64,000 bases of DNA, taken from Leishmania donovani (taxonomy: Eukaryota; Euglenozoa; Kinetoplastea; Trypanosomatida; Trypanosomatidae). This document shows positions 37,799 to 49,228 of the stretch, piece after piece (positions within the stretch are counted from its first letter, which is position 1; each line of letters opens with the position of its first letter). The stretch covers positions 311,956 through 375,955 of the forward strand of contig NC_018246.1 in assembly GCF_000227135.1 (NCBI RefSeq), given 5' to 3'. Made by a program: the position numbers and the translations under genes. The notes under the pieces are model-generated. The model did no database searches, had not been told where the DNA came from, and worked only from the letters and a program-made list of their open reading frames with translations.

Positions 37799-40559
37799 CG
37801 ACAAGGGCAGCGCGAAACGAAGGCGGCACCGCGCACTCACGAGGACGCGGTGCAGTTTCTGGTGTGCTGTCTTCGCCTCCCTTCTCTTTTTGCCATCACG
37901 AGCCGGGTATGGCGGGGAGGAGAGAGGCAGGAGAAGGCGCCGCGTGTCGCGTGAAGCGCGGTGCGCTGAGTCTGTCGATTCCCTTGTTTCTTTCTCGCAC
38001 GCGCGCAACAAACCGTGAGCCACCGCGCCAAGGGGGAGGGCGAGGCTCTTTTTGCCCCTTTGCCGGGATACCCTTCCTTTCTCGCCAGCCCTGTACTTGA
38101 GGAGGGGTGGGGCGCAGAGGCCAAGTTCACGGTAACTTGTCGTGTGAGTCGCCTAAAAGGTTGGCGCAGTGTAGCAAGGCTGGGCGCGGGTTTGGAAGAG
38201 GAGGGGGCTATGGAGCGAAGAGAAACCTGCTTTACCAGTGTTCCCGACGCACCTCAACGCCCCCTCTACCTTGCTTGCGCTCCGATGCGCCGCTCGCCCA
38301 GCGCACTCCCTCTTGCCCGTGCCACGCGACAAGCTTTATAACTCTTCTTCTGTGTCCGTCTCGCTCGCTCGCTCTCTATTCATTGTCTCCACTCAACTAC
38401 CGCCTTCCTCGAGGTGATGGTGCGCGTGCGTCTTTGTTGCGTAACGAAACAGCGCCGTTGTCGCGCTCCTTTTCTTGTGTGTGTGTGTGCTCCGAGAAGG
38501 GTGGGAGGGGGGGGGAGAAAGAGCGGAGTAGTCTAGGAAGGAGGGCACATTGTGCGCGTGTCGAAGTGCATAACGGGTGGCAGGAAGAGCAGTGAGGATG
38601 GGCAGCCAAAAAGATGATAAGTCCTACCTCCCTCTCCCTGTTTCACGGCGACACGCTGGGGAGGGGGGAAGGGGGCACAGGGAGGCAATGCGCGGTGTGC
38701 TGTAACCAGAGAATGCCCTCACACTCTTTCGTCTTATCGCATGCTCGGCAGCGGTGTCGTGCGAAGGGTGTGGTGGGGTCGGGGTGCATCCGTGCGCGTC
38801 GATTGTTTTTCAATTCTTTGGAAACCAAAGGGCGCTCTTCGCCTGACATGTTTGGAGCTTCGTCGCCCGCTCCCCCCCCCCCTCCACCACCCCTCTCTCG
38901 CCCCTCCCCTTCACGAGCGAGGGACTGCTCTTCTCGCAAAGGGGAGGGAAGGGGGGAGGTGGATATCCCTGTCACCGTTGTTGTTTTCGTTTTGGTTGTG
39001 ACGTTTCTTGTTTGCTGTTGTGTATTTGTATGTGACTCGTTATGTTAAGTGCTCGTTCCCTCTGTGTGTGTGTCTGTGTTTTCTCTCCTGTTGTCCGCCC
39101 CCTCCTTCACCACCATCACGCCGACCCCCGCGTGCCACGTGCACCTCCGGTGTTTCAGTGAACACAAGCACGAAGAGAAAGAAGAGAAACACCTGCGCGT
39201 GTGTTTGCGGCTCCTGGTCGTCGTCTCTACGAGAATGTATCGTGTACTCGTGCGAGCGTGGTGTTGGATGGAGAGGATTTGAAGAACAAGGTGTCGAGAT
39301 GTTGTGTGACATCCACGCCTTTTAGTGCGTTCCTCCCCCCCCATTCCTTCTTCCCTCCTTTCCTACCCGACAGCCTCGCTTCGCGACAGCGACGAGAGAG
39401 ACGCCAAGATATGACGGTGCACGCAGCATGTCCCGAAGCGAAGGCGACACCATCTAAGGACGCGTGAAACGACTAAGCATACCAGAACGTAAGATTGCAT
39501 GCAAACGCATTGTGCGCCGCGCCATTGGAGTTCAGGCGACACACACATGCGGCGGGGGGGGGACAACGGCGTAGCGTTCGACAAACGCGAAAAACGGCGC
39601 TGCATCCCCTTTGTTTTTCGGGGACCGCCGTCGACATTCAGCGCGGAGCTGAAGAGGAAGGAATAAGACGACCTCTCCGGAATGGGTGCGTGTGCGCTGC
39701 CATTGTGTGTGTCCCGTAGGATGCTGTTGTTGTTGCTCACAGCCGCACCCTCTCCCTTCTCTTCGCGTCGCTTCGCCACCCCACCCCCTCTGCTCTTCAC
39801 TGACGCATAGGGGTACATCTGTGCAGGAGGCACGCACAATGGTGCGCTGACGGCCTCCGTTGCGTATTCGGCGACTCTCCGGCTCTCATGTCCCTCCCTT
39901 TTGTGATCGCTGTCCCTCCTCTCCTGCTTCTCCGTTGACTCAGCGCGTGACTGAGTACATATAGGTGCACATCCTTCCGATATATAGGCATTGAAGGCGC
40001 GCGCCGTGCTTAAATTTCGCGGCGGTGGTGCTTGGCCCTAGTCCGTCGCCCACTTCTATCTTGTTGGTGTGCATGCCCGCCGACGAATTCAACTTGGTCG
40101 TCAATCACCAGGACCATCCACCACCCTCCCCCCCCCCCACAGACACGCGCACACGGCGCCCTTGCGCTTCTTATTCCACACCCCTTCCCCTTGCCCTTTT
40201 TGCCCCTCCTCTCCCCCTTGCAGCGGAGGTTTGGGTTCAAGTCCTTCCCACCCCACCCATCACACGCACAGATTGGCACACAGCGAGTCAAGGAGAACCG
40301 AGAAGGAAGAAACAACACGCCAAAAGAGGGGAACCATCGCAGCACGAGTACGGGCGCATACGCTCACACGGCCCTCACCCCCTCGTGCCGAGGGTTCAGC
40401 GCCTCCCTCTCTGGCTCTCTGCTTTTCATCTTGCGGTGCATATTGCGTGCGCGCGTGTGTGTGTGCCTTGTCGCGGGACGCTTCGCCGCTCTCCGTTTTT
40501 TGCCGTCCGCGCTTCCACTGACTCTCCCCTCCCTCTTTGCCTTTGCCTTCACGGAAGCC
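37799..40559. other. Large intergenic region, 2.8 kb
   Basis: Contains short GT, G and C homopolymer runs (for example 38477-38520, 38870-38890, 39555-39563) and C/T-rich segments near 39330-39370, 40125-40240 and 40490-40550, the last the likely acceptor region for VPS53. Open frames on both strands here lack coding character. Nothing recognisable as a gene or RNA. Confidence 0.55.
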
Positions 40560-43169
40560 ATGCCTGTCCACTACAGCGAAGCTGTGGAGCGGGCCATGGC
40601 GGAGGTGTGCCCGCCGCGCGACGCATTGGACGCCGCCGACTTTGACCCTGTAGTCTACCTGAACAGTCGCTTCCCTGACGAGGCAAGTCTCGGGGCGCTG
40701 CCAGCCTTTCTCGATGAGGCGAACGAGCGCCTCCGCAAGACGGAGAATCAGCTGCTGAAGGCGGTGGAGCAGCAGGCGAGCAACGCGACGAGCGCGGAGA
40801 GCGACCTCAAGGGCGCAAAGGAGGCGGTGGCGCAGCTTTACGTGCGTGTGTCGGAAATCAGGACGCAAGCGTCCGACAGCGAGGAAATAGTGAAGGACCT
40901 GTGCCAGAACATCCGCGAGCTCGATGTGGCCAAGACAAACCTCACGTCCAGCATCAACACGCTGCGCTCTGTGCAGCTGTGGATGCTGCAACTGCAGGTA
41001 CTCTCTTCGTCTTTTGAAAAGCGCCGCTTCTCACAAGCGCGTGATGCCTTGCAGGAGGCTCTAAAGTACTCTGCCATGTTCGCGAAGATGAAGGACATCC
41101 CGAAAGTGAAGGAGCTCAACGACAAGCAGACCCAGCTGTGCCGGCAGGCGGAGTACTACATTCGCAACACCGTCTTTGGTGAAGTGAACTTGGAAGCGAT
41201 GGACGATAGTCGGATGGCTGAAGCGTGCGCCGTAGTGGACCTCATGGAGGAGGAGAGCAAGAAGAAGCTGCGAGATCGCTTCATCGACAAGCTCCTCGAG
41301 TGCTACTCGCTGCGCTTCAAACGCGGCACCGACGAAGCCAAGCTGGAGCGGACGGAGCGGCGCTACGTGTTCCTGCGCGGGCTGCTGGAGCGCTACGACA
41401 GCGTCTTCAAGAACGTCTTCCCGCGGCACTGGTGCGTGCCGCAGGAGCTGTGTGTAACTTTTTGCCTGCACACAAAGCAGGAGCTCGACTACGCGCTGCG
41501 CGAGGCCGCCAACAAGATCGACGTGGTCGTGCTCACATATGTCATTCAAAAGACGATCGACATCGAGCGCGACCTCACCCAGATGATGACGTGGAAGGAC
41601 GAGTTTGCCATCAAGCGGAAACTGCCGGTGTACAAGTACAACGGCATGATCCTCTCCGCCTTCAAGGCGCACATGGGACTCCTCGTGCAAAACGAGGACC
41701 GGCTCATGCGGGAGGCCCTGGCGCAGCCGCTTATCGGCAGCGGCGACTCGCTGTGCCCCGGCTGGAACAGCATCGACGAGGAGACGCGCAGCGGCACCTA
41801 CCTTCCTATCGCTGAGGACATCTTCGTCTTCATCAAGGAGAGTCTTAAGCGGGCGCTGCGCATCGCGCAGCAGGATGTCCTCCTCGAGATGGCCGAGGTG
41901 TGGCGTCGCCATCTTATCGAACTCGCGCAAGCGGTGAGCGCGCTCTTGCCCAACCCGGCCTCCAGCCCCCTCGAGCGGCGACGTGCCTGCATCATCTTGA
42001 ACACGGCTGACCTATGCCAGTCCACGAGTCAAGACCTGGGCGATGAGGTGTGCGCGCGCAGCGAGGCGCCGCCGCGCGAGGTGGCGTTCGACCAGGTGAA
42101 AGAGGCCTTCTCCACCGTCTACACAAAGTCGATTCAGTCGATTCTGCAGGGGCTTGAGCTGCAGCTGGCGCCCATGCTCGTGGACTACGGCAACGGCGGG
42201 TTTCTCCCCAAAAAGGGCACGGCGGCCCACGGCGCCAACGGTGGTGGCGCGGCGGATGAGTCAAAGCTGGTGCGCGACATCACGGCAACGGTACACGACG
42301 CATTCTTGAGCTGCGCTGCCGTGATGCCGCCGACAGCGCTGCGCTTTCTTCTGGACAAGATGGCAGCAACGTTCATTCCAGAGTACGGCAACACGCTCTA
42401 CCGTCTGCGCAGGCTGCCGGATGATGGCATCAGCTGCATGCGTGTCGACGCGGCAGCGCTGGAGAAGACATTCTTGCAGCTGCCCAACTACAACGATCCT
42501 GCTCGCTTTCCCGCGTCGGCGCTGACGGGGTACGTGCGCCTGGTGCGCAAGGAGTTTGACCAACTGAATCGTGCGCTGAAGGTGCTGCAGGTCGACGCGC
42601 GCACCGACGCCTTCATTGAGGTCTACTACGAAGTGGTTCTGCCGGAGAATCGCTCGATCCACAACTTTGTCCGCCTGGTCGAGCTTAAGGGACTGCGGCG
42701 CGAGGATGTGCGGGCGTGGGTGGCCACCCTGTCGAAGCGTGGCGTCGTGGAGGCGACGAAGCGGGACTTCCAACGCGAGGCGTCGCTCGGGCTCTCCACT
42801 GGCGTGTCCTCCGGCGCCGCAGGGGGTGGCGCGTCCATCGCCAGCGGCGTTAGTCTGAACTTTGCAGCGCTCTTCACACGTGATGCATCCGCCTCGCTGG
42901 CGCCACCGCGACTCCCCAACGCGAGCTCGGCAGTGTTGCCAGCCACCGGTGGTCATTTTTCCCTGTCCAACCTTGTCTCCACCATCGGCGGCGGTGGAAT
43001 GAACGGCGCAGCAGCGAGCAGCGACGGCGCAGGTGGGACGGCCGCGACCGCCGAAGACGGTGCCGCGGAGGAGGAGAGGCTCGGGTCTATCTTTACCACA
43101 ATGGCGCGCAGCACGGCCACCTCCATGAACTTCTTGAACAAGCTCAAGCGTGGTGACGGAAAGCAGTGA
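40560..43169 (+). CDS. VPS53: GARP/EARP tethering subunit VPS53
   Basis: An 869-aa VPS53 homologue. With VPS51, VPS52 and VPS54 it forms GARP, which tethers endosome-derived vesicles at the trans-Golgi. The start is ATG 40560, right after a pyrimidine tract. The N-terminal signature is clear: DFDPVVYLNSRFPDEASLGAL, then the coiled-coil stretch with VSEIRTQASDSEEIVKDLCQNIRELDVAKTNLTSS given here only in part (SEEIVKDLCQNIRELD). The conserved middle includes ERRYVFLRGLLERYDSVF and FPRHWCVPQELCVTFCL. The C-terminal 120 residues are Gly/Ala/Ser-rich and diverged. Family assignment rests on the N-terminal 450 residues. Confidence 0.88.
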   Translation: MPVHYSEAVERAMAEVCPPRDALDAADFDPVVYLNSRFPDEASLGALPAFLDEANERLRKTENQLLKAVEQQASNATSAESDLKGAKEAVAQLYVRVSEIRTQASDSEEIVKDLCQNIRELDVAKTNLTSSINTLRSVQLWMLQLQVLSSSFEKRRFSQARDALQEALKYSAMFAKMKDIPKVKELNDKQTQLCRQAEYYIRNTVFGEVNLEAMDDSRMAEACAVVDLMEEESKKKLRDRFIDKLLECYSLRFKRGTDEAKLERTERRYVFLRGLLERYDSVFKNVFPRHWCVPQELCVTFCLHTKQELDYALREAANKIDVVVLTYVIQKTIDIERDLTQMMTWKDEFAIKRKLPVYKYNGMILSAFKAHMGLLVQNEDRLMREALAQPLIGSGDSLCPGWNSIDEETRSGTYLPIAEDIFVFIKESLKRALRIAQQDVLLEMAEVWRRHLIELAQAVSALLPNPASSPLERRRACIILNTADLCQSTSQDLGDEVCARSEAPPREVAFDQVKEAFSTVYTKSIQSILQGLELQLAPMLVDYGNGGFLPKKGTAAHGANGGGAADESKLVRDITATVHDAFLSCAAVMPPTALRFLLDKMAATFIPEYGNTLYRLRRLPDDGISCMRVDAAALEKTFLQLPNYNDPARFPASALTGYVRLVRKEFDQLNRALKVLQVDARTDAFIEVYYEVVLPENRSIHNFVRLVELKGLRREDVRAWVATLSKRGVVEATKRDFQREASLGLSTGVSSGAAGGGASIASGVSLNFAALFTRDASASLAPPRLPNASSAVLPATGGHFSLSNLVSTIGGGGMNGAAASSDGAGGTAATAEDGAAEEERLGSIFTTMARSTATSMNFLNKLKRGDGKQ

Positions 43170-44239
43170 CGCGGGCGGCATGAGGCGCGGCGTGCAACAC
43201 TCCCTCGGTCGGCCACGACAGAGAAGTGACTGCACAGCCCACGCGGCGCTATTCACGTGGGCCGCATGACGCCAACGAGGCAATCACACCCCGGACATGT
43301 GGCAGCGCGGGCTTTTCGAGTGTTTCCTTGTTTTCTTTGCCCTTTGTTTCCTCCTGTTGCGTTGTGACGTGCAGGCGCGGGTGGTGGACACGGTGCCGAT
43401 GCACACCAGAAAAAGTCTACGTGTGGCGTGCCTGTCGTTCTTTGGCGCCCTTTTCCCGCGACGTGGGAGACTTGGCCGACGACGGGGTGAAGGAAACGAA
43501 ACGACGGCGCACGCCGCACACACTCTGCTTCCTCTCTCTTGTCCCACAGCTGCACGCAAACGGTGGAAGTTTGGTTGCACGCTCTCTATATATCCTTGTC
43601 TAGACACGTCGTCGATGCACACCGGGGCTGTGCTTCGCTGGGATTCAGTAAAGCGCGAGCTGCCGAGACAGCGAAGAAAAGGCCTCTGTCATGATTGCGG
43701 TACGAAAGGGAGCCCCACGGCCGCGTTCTGAACCGATTCGTACCTATTCAGCATACATGAAAGCACTCAAGTTACCACAAACACACGCGCGCGCTTGAAT
43801 ACAAGACTATCATCATTACTAATGGCGCCAACGTACCCCGAGCCTCGTCTCCTACGCACTGAGCCTCCATGCATCTTTCATTCGCCTTGCTCTCTCCGTC
43901 CACACCGCCCCTTCTCTTGTTGCTCCACGACCCGCACGCGCACATCCGCCAGCCTGCTCATTGGGATCCACTAAAGACCAAGATACACAAAGCATGCAAG
44001 GCCACACACACATTTTATGCAACGCTGCTCCATAGCATTTTTCCGCCTCACCCTCTTCTTGCCCTGCGCTTCGTTGTGAAAGCCCTACCTTTTCGTCCAC
44101 CACCACCAACCCCGTCCGAACCCTGCATTCACACCTCCCTTGACGATTTCCTTGCCCTTTTCCATCTCACCGAGTCGTTTTCTCCACTTCCTCTTCTTCC
44201 TTCCACCCCACCTCCACCCACACACAGCTCTCCGACATC
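43170..44239. other. Intergenic region upstream of the ATG8 array
   Basis: 1.1 kb. Mixed sequence to about 43860, then pyrimidine-rich sequence broken by CA motifs, with the best tract at about 44160-44225 (TTTTCTCCACTTCCTCTTCTTCC) just before the first ATG8 ATG. No gene seen. Confidence 0.6.
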
Positions 44240-44605
44240 ATGTCCGCCTACCACAGCAGCAACCCTGTCGAGGCCCGCCGCGCCGAGTGCGCGCGCCTGC
44301 AGGCCAAGTACCCCGGCCACGTCGCCGTGGTTGTCGAGGCGGCCGAAAAGGCCGGCAGCAAGGCGCACTTCCTCGCGCTGCCGCGCGACGCCACCGTCGC
44401 CGAGCTCGAGGCGGCCGTGCGCCAGGCGCTCAGCACCAGCGTCAAGAAGGTGACGCTCGCCATCGAGGGCTCCGCCCCGGCGGTGACCGCCGCGGTCGGC
44501 GACATCGCCGACGCCTGCAAGCGGGACGACGGCTTCCTGTACGTGAGCGTGCGCACCGAGCAGGCCATGGGCGTATCCGCGACCCTGTGCTTCTCCACTT
44601 ACTAA
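44240..44605 (+). CDS. ATG8: ATG8-family ubiquitin-like protein, copy 1 (121 aa)
   Basis: ATG8 proteins are conjugated to phosphatidylethanolamine on autophagosomes after protease ATG4 exposes a C-terminal glycine. Visible features: helical N-terminus (EARRAECARLQAKYPGHVAVVVE), the ATVAELEAAVRQAL helix, GDIADACKRDDGFLYV and the processing site QAMG with Gly at 111. Ten residues follow (VSATLCFSTY) that would be removed. In Leishmania the expanded ATG8A group lies in an array like this. It is shorter and more Ala-rich than canonical ATG8/LC3 and lacks the typical FLVP(D/N) stretch, having FLALPRD instead. From codon 5 to Gly111 the DNA is identical to the copy at 49229. Confidence 0.9.
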   Translation: MSAYHSSNPVEARRAECARLQAKYPGHVAVVVEAAEKAGSKAHFLALPRDATVAELEAAVRQALSTSVKKVTLAIEGSAPAVTAAVGDIADACKRDDGFLYVSVRTEQAMGVSATLCFSTY

Positions 44606-44613
44606 CGTGCCGG

Positions 44614-44647
44614 CCAGGAGGCCAACTGCGCACATGCGGCCTCCTGG
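44614..44647 (+). other. Stem-loop just after ATG8 copy 1 stop codon
   Basis: CCAGGAGGCC (44614-44623) and GGCCTCCTGG (44638-44647) form a perfect 10-bp inverted repeat with a 14-nt loop, starting 8 nt after the TAA. It would fold in the 3' UTR RNA. No equivalent was seen after the other two ATG8 ORFs. Confidence 0.6.
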
Positions 44648-45396
44648 TGTGGGTGATGCGCTTCATATTCCCATTCTACCTCATGTGGTGAATTTTATAT
44701 ATTTTTTTTATTTCTCCTCTTGTGCGTTTTCTCTCCCACCCGCGTTTCTTTTGGAAGGACGCGCTGTCTCCTACTTGGCGCGCCTGTTGCGGGCGGCGGA
44801 AGCCTTTCTGGCTGTCCTGTTGCGCTACCGCTGTTGTGCCGGTGTATGGCAACGCGTACGTGCACCGTGCTGCCCGCGCGGCACACACCGTCCCTCCCTC
44901 CATGTGTACATCTCTTCTGTTACCATGTTTTGAAGAAGCGGCCGAATGAAAGAAGCTGTTCAGCCGCTCGCCGCCTGCAGCAAAGGAGAGCTGTGATTCG
45001 TGAAGTGCAGCGATGTGGCATACATTGGCAGCAATGAGCGTGCTTTTCGATGCTGGAGGTATCCATCAGGCCCCCGCGCTGCTGCCCTGTGTTTGAGGCC
45101 CCCCCCCCACCCACACCCACCCATCCCCTGGATAATCGGCCCCTGCTCTTGTGGGGCTCTTTTCCTGCTGGTGCTCCGTGCCTGTTCTCCAATATTCGCT
45201 CTTTTCCTGTCCTCTCCCCCTACCTCACGCAGTCGCGGACATCCTTTACCCTTTCCCGCTTGCCACCAGCGCCACCTCTTCTGGGCATAGCTTCCGTGCA
45301 CTCGTCTCCTCCCCTCCGCATGCACTGCGCTCGTGTCTGGAAATGTGACGAGGGTCGTATCTCCTCTCGATGCATCGCTTGTTGCTCGCAGCTTAC

Positions 45397-45790
45397 TGAC
45401 CCGACTCTAGTCGCCTCCACTGGAGCGAGTGCAAGCGGCCGCTGACGGAGCACTCCGGCGCGGTGTCCTTCATGGTGGAGTCAGTCAACGGTCGCATGCT
45501 GCCTTTGTGCCCGTGGCGCGACAACTCAGTGGCGGAACTGTAGGCAGTGGTGCGCGGCATGGTGGAGCTGGCAGGCATGAAGCTGGGAATCGTCGTCGGC
45601 AATAGGCTCGTGCGAGATTTAGTTCATGGGCAGCACCGACCAGTACCTAAAGAACACCCTAAACCACCCGAGACTTCATGACCAGCCTCTTCCGAGCTGC
45701 ACTGCCTGTCGTGCAGGCTTGTCACCGCGAAGACGAGGCGCTGGCAGCCTTTCCTCCTGTGAAGCTAACGCGCACCGCAGCGCCACGGAC
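45397..45790 (+). pseudogene. Decayed ATG8 copy
   Basis: In the frame through 45421 the sequence reads SECKRPLTEHSGAVSFMVE, then CPWRDNSVAEL, a TAG at 45541-45543 exactly where intact copies have Glu/Ala (VAELEAAVR), then AVVRGMVELAGMKL and a TGA at 45679. The C-terminal part is found in another phase, where QACHREDEALAAF (about 45714-45752) aligns with DACKRDDGFLYV. So there is at least one nonsense change, one or more frameshifts and no intact start. It lies between two intact copies, as expected of a dead member of a tandem array. Exact ends are uncertain. Confidence 0.7.
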
Positions 45791-46438
45791 AAGCCGCGGT
45801 CCAAAGAAGAACAATAACCACCTCTGCCGTGCGTTTGTTTGGCATCCCAATCTCTTCGCTGGTCGGTTTGATTTCTCTTCGTTTATGTGAGCCCCTTCAT
45901 GTGTCCGTGCACTGTCTCTGTGTGTACGTCTCTAGCTCTCTCTCGCCCTGCCCCTCTTTCCCTGTGTACATGTTAATGCGTCGCACTACGCCGGTTTTTT
46001 CGGGTAGGAAGGAGTTGAGGAAAACAAAACCTTGTGGCACGTTGTCTTGGACTCTCTCGCCTCCACAGCCTCCCATGAGAACTGCTATGCATGCGCGAGC
46101 CGACGAGCCTTCTTGGCTTGGCACAGCTGGCCCGCGGAGGCTGCTGTTGTGGGGGTCTACTGAACGACAGTGCGTCCGTCACTCTAGTTGATGCTCCGCG
46201 CGTCCAATGCCTGTTTCCTCCCCCCATCCCTCCGATCTCTCTGGCGCACTCCTCCGGTGTCCGTGCATCTGCGAACCGTCCGCGCTCACGCTGGTAGCAC
46301 CGTTTCCACCACCCCGCCCTATACGGCGCGAACGCACGCCCTTTCCATCCCCCCTTAGCACCTCATCTCGTCTCAGTATTCCTATATCCCCCGCAGTTTG
46401 CTTACAGCACCGCAGCCTTTTCTGTCCTCTGCGCCCAC

Positions 46439-46849
46439 ATGTCCATGTACCAGTCGTTGATCCCTTCCGACGCGCGCCGTGCGGAGTGCGAGCGTGTGTG
46501 CCGCGAGCACCCCGAGCAGCTGCCGGTCGTGGTCGAATCGGCCAACTCGAGCCATGTCCGCTTCCTCGCCGTGCCGCGCGACGCCACCGTGGCTGACCTC
46601 GAGGCTGAGGTGCGCCAGACGCTGGGGACGACAAACAAGAAGGTGGCGCTGGCGATCGAGGGCTGCAGTCCTGCTGCGACAACGGTGGTGGGCGACATCT
46701 TCGACGCCTGCAAGCAGGTCGACGGCTTCCTCTACGTCTCGTGCGCGCGCGAGCCGTCGATGGGCGCCAAGGACTTTTGCTGTTTTGGCAACACGGGCAA
46801 GTACTTCGCGGATATCGAGAATAACCCGAACCTGCTTGGCTCCTTGTAA
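46439..46849 (+). CDS. ATG8: ATG8-family protein, copy 2, with long C-terminal tail (136 aa)
   Basis: A diverged paralogue of the flanking ATG8 copies. It keeps DARRAECERV, VVVESAN, FLAVPRDATVADLEAEVRQ, GDIFDACKQVDGFLYV and the processing site PSMG, with Gly at residue 109. Instead of about ten residues, 27 follow the glycine (AKDFCCFGNTGKY... to LLGSL), unusually long for an ATG8 propeptide. The core is clearly homologous to copies 1 and 3 but not identical at DNA level, so it has escaped the homogenisation linking those two. It may be processed like the others or retain the tail as a non-conjugated protein; the sequence cannot decide. Confidence 0.88.
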   Translation: MSMYQSLIPSDARRAECERVCREHPEQLPVVVESANSSHVRFLAVPRDATVADLEAEVRQTLGTTNKKVALAIEGCSPAATTVVGDIFDACKQVDGFLYVSCAREPSMGAKDFCCFGNTGKYFADIENNPNLLGSL

Positions 46850-49228
46850 CGCCTACCGGACTCTGTCGCCGGTGATAGCGTTAGTGTTGGCAACGGTAAG
46901 CACATTCTGTGGTGAAAGGCTGCTGCGAAAGGATATGCGGTGAGTCCTAGGCACCTGCTGTGTCCTGTCAGGTCGCCTGCCTCAGCCTCTAGCCGCTCAC
47001 GTGGCACGCATGACCTCTCTGGAGAGTGGTGCTTATATCGCGTGCGCATGGTTTTTTTATCTTTTTCGCGGCACTGATGACCCCACCCCTCCTCATCCCT
47101 CCATCACCTGTCTGTCTGTTTCACACACACACACACCAGCCGAGGGCTGGGAATGTGCCGTTAGTGTGTCCAAGTAGAGCAGAAGATGGCAGGCGGATAA
47201 AGTGATTGGGTAGAGTGGACAGCGATGGGGTGAGGTGTGGGATGGCCACCGCTGCCCATTTTCCTTCCACGTCCCCCCTCCCACCTGCATTATGATATAC
47301 ATATACACACACACATCTATCTGCATCTCTACATGCTATTGTCGTGCCGTGTTCCTATACATATATATATATATTTGCATGGGTGGCACTGGCGCGTCCT
47401 AAAAGGATGCGCTGAACGAAACCCGGGAAATAAAAGGAAAAGTAACATGGAAAACAGAAAAAAGCGGGGAATGACCTGAAAGGTGGCCACTCTTTCTGCC
47501 TGCCTGTGTGTCTGTCTGTGTGTGGTGGTGTATTTTCATGGAAAGAACATCTGGTGGTCGGCATTCGTTACTACTCCAGGGCTCCGGGAGAATCAATACG
47601 GCCTGGCGAACAGTCTCGGCCACAGTGGGGGGAAGGAGGAGGAGGGTCGGCGTCGATACGAGGGAGGGCAGCTGCTGGAGCCGCGAGCGAGCAGCAACGA
47701 AGAAGTTGACGGAAACGAGACAGGGGCGGCCTCTTACTTTTTTTTCGTGAAAGCGTGTCTACTCTGGACCACCACCATATACCGTGCCGCCCCCTCCCCT
47801 CCCCTGCTTCCTCTACTCCCTCGTGTGAGCTCTCCCGGCGACGCAGCTGAGGGTGTTAGTAGTAGCTCTGTCTTGCTCGGCCGACGCAGGCACTGTGTTT
47901 GCCTTCATAGCGATTAGAGCACTTCATATCGTGCCCCTCGTCTCTTGTGCAGGGGAAAGCCGAGGGCGCGCGGACGTCTCTCTTCTCCCCGCAGCTTTTG
48001 GCTGCCTCGCACCCCGCACTCCTTGTGCTCCTCGCATCACTGCGCCCCTTTAGAATCTCTCTCTGCCGCTGTCAGTGTATGTCTGTGTCACTCCTGCAGT
48101 GGCTGTGTTCATGTGTTTCGAGCTTGCCCAACGTGCGCATCTCGGGACGCAACGTCTACACTCACGCTACGCCGAAAGCCTCGGTGGTGTGCCGATACGC
48201 CAGAGGGGAAAGGGGCAGGGTTCGTTGTTTCTCTCTCCTCTCCCCCTCCTCTACATATTTTTTTTCTTGTGCGTCTACCATTCATTTCAGCTCCGTCTTC
48301 TCATTTGGTTTCTTCTCCCCTTTTCGCCTCTCTTGTTTTGTCCGATGTGCGTCAGAGACCTAGCTCATTGTCGATGCCAGTAAGTGTCTGTGTGCACTGT
48401 GTGGTGGCTTCCTGTGTCTCCTTGTATATGGGTCTGTCGCAGCAGACACGTATGCAGCGTTTCTCGGGTGTTTCCGCCTACTTTTCCCTTCTGAATGCTG
48501 GAGTGAGTGAAGGAAGCTGGAAGCGCTGCTGCACACTCGGGTCTCGTTTCAACACCTTTGGCCTTATCTGGTGGGCTCTGTGGGTGTGTGGGTGTGTGCA
48601 ACAAGCTCATTTACCCCACCCCCTTTCCCTCTCCCCACTCCCAACCCTCATTCTTGTTCCCTTTCCCGCTCCACGACCCACCCTTTGGGGTCCACTTCAT
48701 GTGTCCAGTTGCTTCGGCTTGGTCTACTCCTCTTTTTTATTCTTTTTACCTCTCTGTCAGTCTCTCTTCCATTTTCATCATCTATGTGACTCAACCTGTG
48801 CTTCTTCCGTGCCGTCCGCCTCCCTGGCGAGCACACGACAGAGGCGTCCTATTTAGTAATCGCTGCGTTTGCGCGCTGGTACCTACTTTCGTCGCTCTTG
48901 TTCCATACTGCTGTCCTCGACAGCCGGCCTTCGTGTGGCTGCACTCGGCTTTCCCACCTGGCATTGACCTCCTCTGTAAGCGCGTCCGCCCGCGGTCGCT
49001 CGGGCTACATGCATCATTCCTCAACGAATACGCGGTATTCCACAAGATATCCCCCATTCACCCACCAATTTCTCCCCCATCTCTCCGCTTCCACATTCCT
49101 CTGCGACCTGCTCACATCTCCGCCCTAGACATTCACACCACGCCACGCCCCCCTCGCGCACCCTGCCTCCCTCCCTACCGCCATACTCGCTCTTCTTTCC
49201 CTCCCTCACAGCCCTCGTTCTCTAAATC
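46850..49228. other. Spacer between ATG8 copies 2 and 3
   Basis: 2.4 kb. Contains CA motifs at 47120-47135, a TA run near 47362-47373, T-rich and C/T-rich stretches (47790-47830, 48220-48320, 48610-48680) and a long pyrimidine-rich zone at about 49060-49215 before copy 3. No further ATG8 remnant or other gene was recognised. Confidence 0.6.

Larger units (their letters stand above)
44606..46438. other. Spacer between ATG8 copies 1 and 2
   Basis: 1.8 kb. Contains the stem-loop at 44614, a T-rich stretch at 44690-44730, a C run near 45100, pyrimidine-rich sequence at about 45190-45320 that could be a fossil splice region, and then a decayed ATG8 copy (listed separately). A second pyrimidine-rich zone at about 46290-46430 serves copy 2. 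Confidence 0.65.
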
